Source: Chlorobium sp. (GTDB taxonomy: Bacteria; Bacteroidota; Chlorobiia; Chlorobiales; Chlorobiaceae). From it: 64,000 nt of DNA. The notes beneath the pieces are model-generated. The model was not told the DNA's origin, did no database searches, and saw only the letters and a list, made by a program, of their open reading frames with translations. The position numbers and the translations under genes are program-made. This document shows, piece after piece, positions 1 through 10,011 of the stretch. The stretch lies in assembly GCA_028277225.1 (NCBI GenBank), contig JANQHB010000037.1, forward strand, positions 1-64,000, given 5' to 3'. Each line of letters opens with the position of its first letter. Within the stretch, counting starts at the first letter, position 1.

Positions 1-120
1 TCAACAAATGCGGTTCTTTATCTTTTTTCACCCTCACCCTGCAGATGAGGGATAATCTCTATAAAAAGAGAGTATAAAAGATTTTCTTTGATAAACTTAT
101 GATTATGGAGCATTTGTTGA
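1..120. repeat. MITE-like inverted-repeat element, copy A
   Basis: The stretch begins with tcaacaaatgc and ends at 110-120 with its exact reverse complement gcatttgttga, so it has 11-bp terminal inverted repeats around about 100 bp of non-coding DNA. A second copy in the opposite orientation lies at 58715-58823; both share the ends, the adjacent gataaagaaccgc-type sequence and the outer flank (aaacgctcag / ctgagcgttt). It lies downstream of the hisN-like gene. The element may continue left of the window. Confidence 0.55.
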
Positions 121-155
121 AACGCTCAGTTCAGGTGGCAGAAACCAAGCGGTAA

Positions 156-914
156 TCAGACGAATTCGGCAAGCAGCTTGTCACCAATCCGCTTATTGGC
201 GCTTACAAGCCCCTGACCGTAGATCGTGGTCTTGCCTGTATAATCGAAACAACGCCCTCCGGCTTCTCTGATAATAGGGATCAGAGCAGCGCAATCCCAT
301 GGACTCATGACCTTGTCTACAGCGACCTCGGCCCTTCCCGATGCCACAAGCATGTGACCGTAACAATCCCCCCAGCCCCTTACCAGACCGGCAACGTCAC
401 GAAGGTTGTCGACAGGATTATCGGAAGGAGGATCGAGGAGATACTCTTTTTCAGTAAAGACAACCGTCGCAACTCGATAATCGGAAACGGCCGAAACATG
501 TATCCGTTGACCGTTCATCCATGCACCGGCCCCTCTTTCGGCATAATAGATTTCATTCAGGGCGGGGAAACCAACGACACCGAGAGCCATTTCACGATCT
601 ATTTCCAGACCGATCATCACTCCGAAAAGAGGCACGCCATGAATAAATGATCTCGTACCGTCAATAGGGTCGAGAATCCAGCGGCGACCGTTTGCGGATA
701 CTTTTTCATCAAACTCCTCACCAAAGACACCGTCATCGGGCAACAGAACAGCAAGCTGTTCACGTATCTGCTTTTCAGCGTTTCTGTCGGCCTCGGTAAC
801 AGGACTGTCGTCACGTTTCGAATGGATTTCGAGTGACGATTTGCGGTAATATGACAAGATCAGTTTACCGGCCTTTTCGGCAAGGTCGAGCGCGATGGTC
901 ATGTCAGCAGTCAT
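156..914 (-). CDS. hisN: Inositol-monophosphatase-family phosphatase (HisN/SuhB type)
   Basis: About 252 residues, the usual length of the Mg-dependent inositol monophosphatase superfamily. Diagnostic motifs are visible: GEEF, then WILDPIDGTRSF (metal-binding Asp residues) and, near the C-terminus, SPWDCAALIPIIREAGG. Members dephosphorylate inositol phosphates, histidinol phosphate, 3'-phosphoadenosine nucleotides and similar small phosphates; the sequence alone does not fix the substrate, so the hisN symbol is tentative. Start taken at ATG 914 (another ATG is at 902); an upstream in-frame start would overlap the preceding gene. It begins 7 bp after the 253-aa gene and is probably the last gene of the operon that starts with the AfsA-like gene, which raises the possibility that it acts on that pathway's phosphorylated intermediate (inference). 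Confidence 0.8.
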   Translation of the reverse strand: MTADMTIALDLAEKAGKLILSYYRKSSLEIHSKRDDSPVTEADRNAEKQIREQLAVLLPDDGVFGEEFDEKVSANGRRWILDPIDGTRSFIHGVPLFGVMIGLEIDREMALGVVGFPALNEIYYAERGAGAWMNGQRIHVSAVSDYRVATVVFTEKEYLLDPPSDNPVDNLRDVAGLVRGWGDCYGHMLVASGRAEVAVDKVMSPWDCAALIPIIREAGGRCFDYTGKTTIYGQGLVSANKRIGDKLLAEFV

Positions 915-921
915 ACTCTTC

Positions 922-1683
922 TTACATCTTTTCACCCAGGGGGTGGATTCGTTCACATTCCTGTACTGCCTTGCTCATATCTCTTCGAGCCGGCTCGATG
1001 GATTCAAGATGCGATGCAACACGGGATATCCCCCCGGAAAGAGCCGCTTGCTGTTTTGGCGATATCGACGAAAAAATCGAGCCGATATGGTTTCGTGTAA
1101 CATGAACCGACAATTCGTAACGACCGGTACTGACAAGGGCGCGATAAAAATCCTGAACATTGCAGTCAAGAATATCCGACAGCACTTCAAGATGCAGCGG
1201 CTCCTGGAGATAACTGTAAAAGCTTATCTGAAGGCGGATCAGGGGATAGGATTTCATTGCCGGACAGGAAAACCGCAAACGATAGGAACTGTTGGAAACA
1301 TCACAGGCAATTCCCTCCGCCTCCTCTTCAACTCCGGAATAGCCGAGATCGATCAGAATTCTCGACATACCCGCCAGTTCTGTCAATGCGGGCATATTAT
1401 AGTCAAGTGTACCGGGATAGCCGAACACTCTCTGTTCTTCTCCGGTTATCGACAGTGTGCCTTCCGATTCAGACAGCCGCATTGATGTCGCCTTTCCCGA
1501 AGGCAGGTTCCTGATCACCTCGGAATACTGCGGATCGGCATCGACAAACCTCTTGCCCGTGGTCACTGGCTCCAGCCTGGCAATAACGCTTTCCAGGTCT
1601 TCAACCGGTTCACTCCCTGCCGATGAAACAGGTTTCGCCCCCGGCCTGGAAGGTCTTTCAAAAAATCCGGAAAATAAAGCCAA
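922..1683 (-). CDS. Conserved protein of unknown function in the AfsA/kinase operon
   Basis: 253 residues, apparently soluble, with a proline/glycine-rich N-terminus followed by a mixed alpha/beta region. I do not recognise the family. The reading frame appears to start at TTG 1683; the next internal Met is about residue 68, so the start is uncertain. It lies 44 bp downstream of the first hybrid kinase and 7 bp upstream of the phosphatase gene on the same strand, which suggests co-transcription with the signalling operon. Confidence 0.6.
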   Translation of the reverse strand: MALFSGFFERPSRPGAKPVSSAGSEPVEDLESVIARLEPVTTGKRFVDADPQYSEVIRNLPSGKATSMRLSESEGTLSITGEEQRVFGYPGTLDYNMPALTELAGMSRILIDLGYSGVEEEAEGIACDVSNSSYRLRFSCPAMKSYPLIRLQISFYSYLQEPLHLEVLSDILDCNVQDFYRALVSTGRYELSVHVTRNHIGSIFSSISPKQQAALSGGISRVASHLESIEPARRDMSKAVQECERIHPLGEKM

Positions 1684-1727
1684 CGGTCTTCAGGTTTTGT
1701 GGTAACGTTGGTTCAATATAACAATAT

Positions 1728-3833
1728 CTATCCCGCCCAATGACTGATTTTCATCAGAAGCAGCCTTGTGTCTATCGGCTTGATGATAAAATCGTTCATA
1801 CCCGCCTGCATCGCCTCATCCCTGATATAGTCATCCGACTCGCCGCTCAGACCTAAAACCGGCACGGAGGCTGAACCAGGATCACCAAGAGCCCTGATTC
1901 TTTTTGTAGCAGCTATTCCATCTTCATGAGGCATTCTGATATCCATCAGAACAAGATCAAATGATCCGTTCCTGATTTTCAATAACGCCTCTTCACCATT
2001 CCCTGCTTCATCGATCGTGATGCCCTCTTTTTCAAGTATGGTTTTCAGGGTGATCCGGTTGAATGAAGAATCGTCGACCACCAGAAGCGATAATCCATGC
2101 AATTGCCGATGTGAATAGTATCCGAAATCCCGATAAAAGGCAGCTATTTCCCTTACAAACTGACTGGGCAGACAAGGTTTCGATATCAATCCCTGCATCC
2201 CGGCTTTTTCTGTTTTTGTTCGAACGATATAATATAATCCTGCTGTATAGGCGACAATCGGAACACGCCGGTGATCATTGCCGCCTTCACCTTTCCGGAT
2301 TCTTTCAGACGCTTCATACCCGTTCATTCCGGGCATCTTAAGGTTCATGACGACAAGATCGAACAATGAACCGGAAAGTTTTGTCAATGCCTCTCTTCCG
2401 TCGCCGGCCACATAGACAAATGCGCCAAGCTGCGTCATCAGATCCCTGATCTCGGAACGGTCAGCTTCCTCGTCATCGACAACGAGAAGACGCTTGTTCT
2501 GAAACAGGGACTTGTTTGCCTTGAGCACAGAAGCAAGATCCTGCTGTATATCTTCAGATGATACGGGGGGAAAGGAGAGGGTAAACTCAGTATATTCTCC
2601 TTCGACGGAATCACACGTAATATCCCCGCCAAAAGCCTGCATGACGCGTTTGCAGTACGAAAGACCAAGGCCTGTACCTCCTTTTCTGCCATAGGTGAAG
2701 TACGCATCGAAAAGCTTGCTGAGATTTTCCGGAGGGATACCGGGCCCGGTGTCTTTTATTTTGACACAGTTCGTATCCTTTCCTTTTTCAAGCCTGATGT
2801 AGATCCTTGAATCAGGACGGGATTTGAGAAAATAGAGAGCATTCATGATCAGGTTGAACAGCACAAAAATGTACATGGTCTCCCCTATCCTGAAAACAAA
2901 GTCATCTTTTCGTTCAACAATGACTTTATTCCTTTCCTCGTCTGATTCAAATCCATATTCATCAATCGCTTTTTGAGTCATGTGAACAGACGATGCAAAA
3001 ATAAAGGTGCTGCTATCAATCTCCTTTTCCCTGACTTCTTCAAGGATCATGGTGATGACCTGCGATCCTCTCGTCACGGCAAGCTTGCTCTGTGCGACAT
3101 AACGGTAGAGTTTTTCAAGCGTAGCCGAACTCATCGACACCATCGACTTACCGAAATGAAAATCAGGCAGGTCGTGCTCGATAGCCTCGATATTGTGAGT
3201 AACCTGACCAAGCGGATTGCGCATTTCATGTGCAATACTCCCGGCCATCGCCTGCAACGCAGTATTTCTCTCCTGGGCCACCTGCCCTTTTTTGTTGCTA
3301 TAGCTGAAAAGATAACCGGCAACGATCGTGAATCCGATAACGATCGAGTAAAGGAGGATATCAAAATCGGGATGAAGTTGGACATCCGGGGAAGTAAGAA
3401 TAAAATAGAGAACAGCGGCCGACACACCCACAAGAAGGTCAAACAGAAACATGAGCCAGTTGGGGACAAATGTTATGAGAATGAAAATCATGAAGATCTC
3501 CCAATACAGCCAGAGTTCATGAAAATCATTTTTCAGCAGGTAGACCGTAAAAATAAACGGCAGAACGAAAATGATTGAAAAATGCCAGTAGAATGGAAAA
3601 ATTTTCTTTATAAAAGGCCGCTCGCTGCTACCGAGAAAAAAGGAAAAAAACGAAAGAGAGGATGCGGTTATCCTCAGCCAGAGACTTTCATAGGGCAGAT
3701 GAAAAACATATTTGAACAGAAAATAGTACATCATGTGCGCAGGAGCACCGAGCAATGCAGCACTGAGAATATTGAACCTCGATATTCTTGTGCCTTCCCG
3801 GAAACAGTGCTTGATGTAGGCAAGAACACTCAT
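1728..3833 (-). CDS. CqsS-like membrane hybrid sensor histidine kinase (paralogue 1)
   Basis: 701 residues. The N-terminal ~175 residues form a multi-span membrane domain whose GAPAHMMYYFLFKY and LPFIFTVYLLKNDFHELW segments resemble the sensor domain of Vibrio CqsS. An HisKA domain follows (phospho-acceptor His about residue 202 in AHEMRNPLGQ), then an HATPase_c domain (NALYFL, DTGPGIP, GGTGLGLSYC), then two receiver domains. The first receiver has MNLKMP where the phospho-acceptor Asp is expected, so it is probably a pseudo-receiver; the second has an intact MDIRMP. The start was chosen at ATG 3833, which forms an ATGA overlap with the upstream FAD enzyme gene. Likely role: sensing a diffusible signal at the inner membrane and relaying phosphate. 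The ligand is unknown; the adjacent AfsA-like gene suggests a butenolide-type product (inference). Confidence 0.88.
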   Translation of the reverse strand: MSVLAYIKHCFREGTRISRFNILSAALLGAPAHMMYYFLFKYVFHLPYESLWLRITASSLSFFSFFLGSSERPFIKKIFPFYWHFSIIFVLPFIFTVYLLKNDFHELWLYWEIFMIFILITFVPNWLMFLFDLLVGVSAAVLYFILTSPDVQLHPDFDILLYSIVIGFTIVAGYLFSYSNKKGQVAQERNTALQAMAGSIAHEMRNPLGQVTHNIEAIEHDLPDFHFGKSMVSMSSATLEKLYRYVAQSKLAVTRGSQVITMILEEVREKEIDSSTFIFASSVHMTQKAIDEYGFESDEERNKVIVERKDDFVFRIGETMYIFVLFNLIMNALYFLKSRPDSRIYIRLEKGKDTNCVKIKDTGPGIPPENLSKLFDAYFTYGRKGGTGLGLSYCKRVMQAFGGDITCDSVEGEYTEFTLSFPPVSSEDIQQDLASVLKANKSLFQNKRLLVVDDEEADRSEIRDLMTQLGAFVYVAGDGREALTKLSGSLFDLVVMNLKMPGMNGYEASERIRKGEGGNDHRRVPIVAYTAGLYYIVRTKTEKAGMQGLISKPCLPSQFVREIAAFYRDFGYYSHRQLHGLSLLVVDDSSFNRITLKTILEKEGITIDEAGNGEEALLKIRNGSFDLVLMDIRMPHEDGIAATKRIRALGDPGSASVPVLGLSGESDDYIRDEAMQAGMNDFIIKPIDTRLLLMKISHWAG

Positions 3834-5152
3834 CTGAAACACCTTTTCATTGCACAATTCACCGTCTCGGCAGAGGCCCGGAAACAGGCTTCAAGCGAGG
3901 CTCCCCGGCGATAATCTCCCGTGAAATACAGGCCACTGTATTTTCCGGAATACTCATCGAGTCTTTCGAGCAGACGGTGATGAAATGGTGAATATGCGCA
4001 TAAACCGGGTGAAATGTATTTATAGATATACTCCCTTCGCCTGTTCTTCCTGATATGAAAGTACGGTTCGATAATTTTCTCGCCGAGAGCCACAACCTCT
4101 TTCGGATCTGCTGTATCCGTCACCACTTTTCGGGCGGCCTTGCCACTGAATGTATATCTGACAAGATCGAGATCCCCTACCCCGTAAGCTCCTGCATTGC
4201 TCAGAGGAGAGGTCTGGTCAAAAACCATGGCCCTCTGCATATCGGTAAACACATTTTCATGATAGGCAACCAATGCAACAGCCACTGGATTGTACAGCAC
4301 ACTTGCAAGCAACGATGCAACATCCGGCAAACTTTCCCTGAACAATCCCGAAGCCTGTATAGCAGGAAGCGTAACGATAACAACCTTGTACCCGGAGGAC
4401 AGACGATCACTGCCATCGGTGTAGAACACTCTTGTCACGTCTTCTGCCGCTTCAACTTTGCTGACGTGGTGTCCGGTGAGAAATGTAACGGAAGATGAAA
4501 AAAGCCTGAACCGGTCAAGCATTACCTGCATCCCCTCTCTGAGCTGCTCGTAACTGTCCAGAAGAAGAGCTATGTTCGAGCCGAAATTACCAGGAAAGCA
4601 CTCTCCCGGTTCAGCACCGTTCATACGAACCGTTACAGGACGTAACAGGTATTTTGCACACTTGTCAGGCACAAAAGACGCCAGGGAACGTTGGTCGTAA
4701 CGATCGGCAATTGCATTGAAATAGGGGGTATTGAGAAAACCCAGGGAAGGATCCCGGCGCACCGCATTCAGCAATGGCACAAGCTTTATCGAGCCAGTCA
4801 ATCCCGCAAGGGAAAGGACTCGCAGAATGTTATAGAGACGTTCATTTTCCTTGGTGAACGCCGACACCCGGCCATTGATCACCTGGGATGTGTTGAATCC
4901 GAAATACTCGAAATCAAGGCCCCCAAGATCTTTAACAAACTCCCGGAACCTTTCATACTTGAGACCGATATTTTTTCCACCGTAATCCAGAGGCCTGCCA
5001 TTCATGTAATCACTGCCGATGCGACCCCCTATACCGGGCAATGACTCGTACAAATCAACCGGCACACCATTTTTCTGAAGGTAATATGCTGCCGCTATAC
5101 CCGATACGCCTCCTCCTATGACGGCAGCTTTCGATATCGATGCATCATTCAT
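3830..5152 (-). CDS. FAD-dependent amine-oxidase/protoporphyrinogen-oxidase-like oxidoreductase
   Basis: 440 residues. The N-terminus carries a dinucleotide-binding Rossmann motif (AVIGGGVSGIAAAYYLQ, then YESLPGIGGRIGS) typical of flavin amine oxidases, phytoene desaturases and HemG/HemY-like enzymes. The C-terminus has the second FAD-contact motif (LYFTGDYRRGASLEAC). No signal peptide or clear membrane span is seen. ATG 5152 overlaps the stop of the AfsA-like gene as ATGA, and its own stop overlaps the kinase start as ATGA, so the three proteins are probably translationally coupled. A role as tailoring oxidase/desaturase of the AfsA product is inferred from context; a pigment or haem role cannot be excluded. 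Confidence 0.8.
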   Translation of the reverse strand: MNDASISKAAVIGGGVSGIAAAYYLQKNGVPVDLYESLPGIGGRIGSDYMNGRPLDYGGKNIGLKYERFREFVKDLGGLDFEYFGFNTSQVINGRVSAFTKENERLYNILRVLSLAGLTGSIKLVPLLNAVRRDPSLGFLNTPYFNAIADRYDQRSLASFVPDKCAKYLLRPVTVRMNGAEPGECFPGNFGSNIALLLDSYEQLREGMQVMLDRFRLFSSSVTFLTGHHVSKVEAAEDVTRVFYTDGSDRLSSGYKVVIVTLPAIQASGLFRESLPDVASLLASVLYNPVAVALVAYHENVFTDMQRAMVFDQTSPLSNAGAYGVGDLDLVRYTFSGKAARKVVTDTADPKEVVALGEKIIEPYFHIRKNRRREYIYKYISPGLCAYSPFHHRLLERLDEYSGKYSGLYFTGDYRRGASLEACFRASAETVNCAMKRCFR

Positions 5153-6129
5153 CCCCATGCGCCGACTCGTGATGCAAACTGTTTTCTGTTTCTTTCCGAC
5201 AGTTTTTTACTGATCGAACGGTGTCTGCGGTAACGGTCCCTGCCCAGGAATGCTACTGCACCAAGAGTGGATTCGGCGCACAGTTTTCCCCACTGAAAGA
5301 CCTGGCAGACGACGAATCCCTCCTTGTCTTTTTGTGTTTCAGGGATCGTATAGGAAGTGAATGCCCTTACGATCACCGGAATGTCATGCTCTATGTAGTT
5401 ATAGAAATTCGTGCAGTAAGACATAAGGGTCATAGCACCATCATCCGGAAGATTACCTAAAAGATGCGTGGTAGCAAGCCCGGCCTGCCTCATTGTTTCA
5501 AGTAACAGCATGCCCTGAACGTGATCCGAACTGTGATCGAACCTGAGTTCTTCGGAATGCATCAACATATTGTAGTACACGAGCCTGCCTTCGAAATACG
5601 GCTTGGACAACAACGCATTCGCAGCTTTTTTCTTGTGAATAAACTCAGTGTTGATGGCATCAGGAAGATCATCATCATCCTTTACAGCCAATGGACTTTT
5701 CAAAAGCCCCGGGATATCGAGCGGAAGTTTTCGAAGTAATGAAGACAACAATTTATCATCCGCTTCGTTCAACATGGCGGAAGCAACTGCAGGTTTGATT
5801 TCCCCCAGTTTATTCAGACGTTCATCAGGAACTGAACGGTATTCGGGGGAAAAATACATTTCGCACATATCTCCCAGAAGCCCGAAAAACAGAATTGCTT
5901 CATTGAGAGAACTGACCCTGACTGTATTTCTGGCAGAATGATTCTCCGGCAACGTGTCGTTCTCAAAATACAACGTGTAGTTTTTCGCTCCCGGCTCGAA
6001 ACATATGAAATCATTACCGAATCCACTTTTCAGCTTGCTCCTCGAAAGAGCTCCCTGTCCGGCAACATCTATCAGTAAAGGCTCCCTGATCAAACTCTGA
6101 ATCTGCGGTGATGCTTCTTGAATAAACAT
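5149..6129 (-). CDS. AfsA-family hotdog protein (putative butenolide/butyrolactone-type signal synthase)
   Basis: 326 residues. The C-terminal half contains the AfsA hotdog hallmark: FIHKKKAANALL, then DHSSDHVQGMLLLETMRQAG, matching the conserved DHVxGMxLLExxRQ motif of A-factor synthases. AfsA enzymes join a beta-ketoacyl chain from ACP to dihydroxyacetone phosphate, giving precursors of gamma-butyrolactone or butenolide signals; related proteins make other hotdog-derived lipids. The N-terminal half is more divergent. The start at ATG 6129 is supported by a strong GGAGGGG ribosome site. It is the first gene of a coupled run (AfsA-like, FAD oxidase, CqsS-like kinase). Family assignment is firm; the product is unknown. 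Confidence 0.82.
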   Translation of the reverse strand: MFIQEASPQIQSLIREPLLIDVAGQGALSRSKLKSGFGNDFICFEPGAKNYTLYFENDTLPENHSARNTVRVSSLNEAILFFGLLGDMCEMYFSPEYRSVPDERLNKLGEIKPAVASAMLNEADDKLLSSLLRKLPLDIPGLLKSPLAVKDDDDLPDAINTEFIHKKKAANALLSKPYFEGRLVYYNMLMHSEELRFDHSSDHVQGMLLLETMRQAGLATTHLLGNLPDDGAMTLMSYCTNFYNYIEHDIPVIVRAFTSYTIPETQKDKEGFVVCQVFQWGKLCAESTLGAVAFLGRDRYRRHRSISKKLSERNRKQFASRVGAWG

Positions 6130-6482
6130 TACTCCCCTCCAAAAGATGTTTTACGTATAAACCAAATACTTAACGACACAAATTACGCCAAAAAACAAAA
6201 TCATAATGTACGCGCATACGTAATTATAACGTTATTTTCTTTCACTTAACAATTACACACACATTTAATCTCACGTATCACTCTGCGTTCAGGTGTACTG
6301 AATGCTGCAAACGCTCTTAAACCGGGAGCATGAACGTCTACCTGGCAAGCATATCTTCTCCGGTATTCATCCACAGCTATAACGATGAACAGGAAGAAAA
6401 ACGGAAACCGGTCGAGGGCTGCTGATTGCATGGTTCAGGCCAGCATGAATAAGGGTTTCCGATCAGAAGAGGCGAAAAAAAG
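6130..6482. other. Intergenic region with probable promoter of the AfsA operon
   Basis: 353 bp between the AfsA-like gene and the end of the second kinase. The part nearest the AfsA gene (6130-6260) is strongly AT-rich and contains repeated tacgtaa/tacgtat-type words (6151, 6219), as expected of a promoter/operator region. A 61-codon frame at 6246-6431 on the minus strand has no recognisable features and is not called as a gene. No clear -35/-10 pair or terminator can be defended by eye. Confidence 0.4.
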
Positions 6483-8588
6483 TCAGGATCTGGTGTACTT
6501 TTCGATCTTGCTGACCAGCAACGCGGTATCGACCGGCTTGAGGATATAATCATTCATGCCTGCATCGAGAGCGTTTTTCACATCATGATCTGATGATTCA
6601 CCGCTGAGCCCGATAATGGCGATTTCGCTATCCCTCTCAAAATCGTTGCTTCTGATAAGGCGAGTTGTTTCAATACCGTCAAGTTCCGGCATCTGAATAT
6701 CCATGAGAATAAGATGACAGCCGGAGTGAGGCAGCAGCTCGATTGCTTTTTTCCCGCTTGCCGCTTCGACAATACCGATGTCGAACTTTTCAAGGACGCT
6801 TCTGATAATCTGCCGGTTGAACGATGAATCATCGACGAGCATGACGTTGACCCCGTTCAGGGTTTTACCCTCGATATAGCAGTCACCGTTGAAAATCCTT
6901 GCAAGAAGCGTGATCAGCTCCGTCTCGGCAAACGGTTTCGACAGGAATGCCTGCATACCGGCTTTTCTGGTCTTGCCGCGGGCGATGTAGGTGGGAACCG
7001 CTGTATGACCGATGATCGGCACCATCTTCGCATTCTGGCCGGCCTTTCCGGACCGGATTGCCTCGGTCGCCTCATATCCGTTCATGGTTGGCATGCTCAG
7101 ATTCATCAGAATGACGTCATAGTGGCCACTCGATACCTTCGTGATCGCCTCCTGACCATCCCCGGCTTCGTCCACAGCAACATCGAACCGGGAAAGGAAC
7201 TCTTTTACCGGCTCCCTGTCGGGCACTTCATCGTCGACCAGCAGTATACGCTTACCCTTGAAAAGAGGATTATAGCGCTGAACCATGGATTGGCGAAATT
7301 CTTCAAGCTCTTCAGCCCCGACAACAGGAAAATCAAGAACAAACTCCGTGTACTTTCCCTGTTCCGAACGACAGGAAATATCTCCGCCAAACGCTTTCAT
7401 CACTCTTTTGCAGTATGCAAGACCAAGTCCCGTGCCGCCTTTTTTGCCCGATGTGAAAAATGGATTGAAGAGCTTGTTGATATTTTCAGGGGGAATACCC
7501 GGCCCGGTATCTTTTACATACACCCTGTGACCGAAAGTATCTTTTTTAAGTCGAACGGAAATACGGGCATCGGGATAGTTCTTCATGAAATAGAACGCGT
7601 TCATGATCAGATTGAAGAGGACAAAGACATAGCGGGTCTCATCAGCCTTGATGAGAAAATCCTCCCTGCACTCGAAAGTAAGTTTCTGCCGTTCGACATC
7701 GGACTCATAACCATACTCATCGATGGCTTTCCTGGTGATACCTTCAGCGGAAAGATAGGTAACGCCACTTATGTCGATCGGCTTGTCTTTCACCTCGTCG
7801 AGGATCATGTCGATAACCTGCCCTCCCCTTGTAACGGCCATCTGGCCCTGAGCAACCCTCAGGTAGATGTTGTCCAGTCCCCTGGCGGAAATCAGCTCAT
7901 ACAACTTGTGTGCATGGTGTACCGGCAGCTCTTCGAGAATGCTCTCAAAACTCAGTTTGACCTGTCCGAGAGGGTTGCGCATCTCATGCGCAATGCTTCC
8001 GGCGAGGGCCTGGAGAGCCGTGTTTTTCTCCTGCGCAACAATCCCCTTCCTGTTGCTGTAACTGAAGACATAACCGGCAACGATGGAAAAGAAAACCAGA
8101 AGAATGTACGGAGCTATCTCGAACTGCGGATCGAGCACAATAGCCGGAGGTGTCAGGTAGAAAAACATGATCGCCAGGATCACTCCAATGAACAGATCGA
8201 AAAGAAAGGTCAGGAGATTGGGCACAAAGGCAATCAGGACAAAAATCATGAATACTTCCCAGTACAGCCATGCCTCGTGAAAATTGTTTTTCAGGATCAT
8301 CAGGGTAAGAATAAACGGCAGTACGAAAATAAGCATGGTGTGCCAGTACACCGGGAAATACTTCCCAAGAAAATCAGGATTCTTCACCTTGAACAGACAG
8401 CCGAGACAAAGAGCCACCGCAACGAGTCGCAGGACGAGGCTGTCGTATTCCATATTGAAAAAATAGCGGTAGGCGACAAAAAATGCCAGGTGGGCCGGTG
8501 CCCCCAGAAAAGCGGCCGCGCGAAGGTTGAATTTCGAGAACTGCGTCCCCCGCTGAAACGATGACTGAATAAACTGACCAATATTCAC
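6483..8588 (-). CDS. CqsS-like membrane hybrid sensor histidine kinase (paralogue 2)
   Basis: 701 residues, collinear with the kinase at 1728-3833 through its whole length: multi-span N-terminal domain (GAPAHLAFFVAYRY, LPFILTLMILKNNFHEAW), HisKA (phospho-acceptor His201 in HEMRNPLGQ), HATPase_c (DTGPGIP, GGTGLGLAYC), then two receivers. The first receiver again has Asn instead of the acceptor Asp (MNLSMP), the second is intact (MDIQMP). Translation starts at GTG 8588 after AGAGG. Unlike paralogue 1 it is not overlapped by a synthase gene; its promoter region carries two exact 11-bp repeats (8675-8716). Likely a second receptor for the same or a related signal (inference). Confidence 0.88.
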   Translation of the reverse strand: MNIGQFIQSSFQRGTQFSKFNLRAAAFLGAPAHLAFFVAYRYFFNMEYDSLVLRLVAVALCLGCLFKVKNPDFLGKYFPVYWHTMLIFVLPFILTLMILKNNFHEAWLYWEVFMIFVLIAFVPNLLTFLFDLFIGVILAIMFFYLTPPAIVLDPQFEIAPYILLVFFSIVAGYVFSYSNRKGIVAQEKNTALQALAGSIAHEMRNPLGQVKLSFESILEELPVHHAHKLYELISARGLDNIYLRVAQGQMAVTRGGQVIDMILDEVKDKPIDISGVTYLSAEGITRKAIDEYGYESDVERQKLTFECREDFLIKADETRYVFVLFNLIMNAFYFMKNYPDARISVRLKKDTFGHRVYVKDTGPGIPPENINKLFNPFFTSGKKGGTGLGLAYCKRVMKAFGGDISCRSEQGKYTEFVLDFPVVGAEELEEFRQSMVQRYNPLFKGKRILLVDDEVPDREPVKEFLSRFDVAVDEAGDGQEAITKVSSGHYDVILMNLSMPTMNGYEATEAIRSGKAGQNAKMVPIIGHTAVPTYIARGKTRKAGMQAFLSKPFAETELITLLARIFNGDCYIEGKTLNGVNVMLVDDSSFNRQIIRSVLEKFDIGIVEAASGKKAIELLPHSGCHLILMDIQMPELDGIETTRLIRSNDFERDSEIAIIGLSGESSDHDVKNALDAGMNDYILKPVDTALLVSKIEKYTRS

Positions 8589-9957
<1,369 letters not shown>

Positions 9958-10011
9958 TCCGCCGCACCACCCTAACCGTTTTGAACCGGTCAAGCGGCCG
10001 GATGAGGAACC

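Noticed and set aside
6246..6431. 61-codon minus-strand frame between the AfsA gene and kinase 2
   Set aside because: No ribosome site, no recognisable motif, and it covers the probable promoter region.
7005..8564. 519-codon plus-strand frame antisense to kinase 2
   Set aside because: Long only because of the codon bias of the kinase gene; no domain is recognisable and a similar shadow lies opposite paralogue 1 and other genes.
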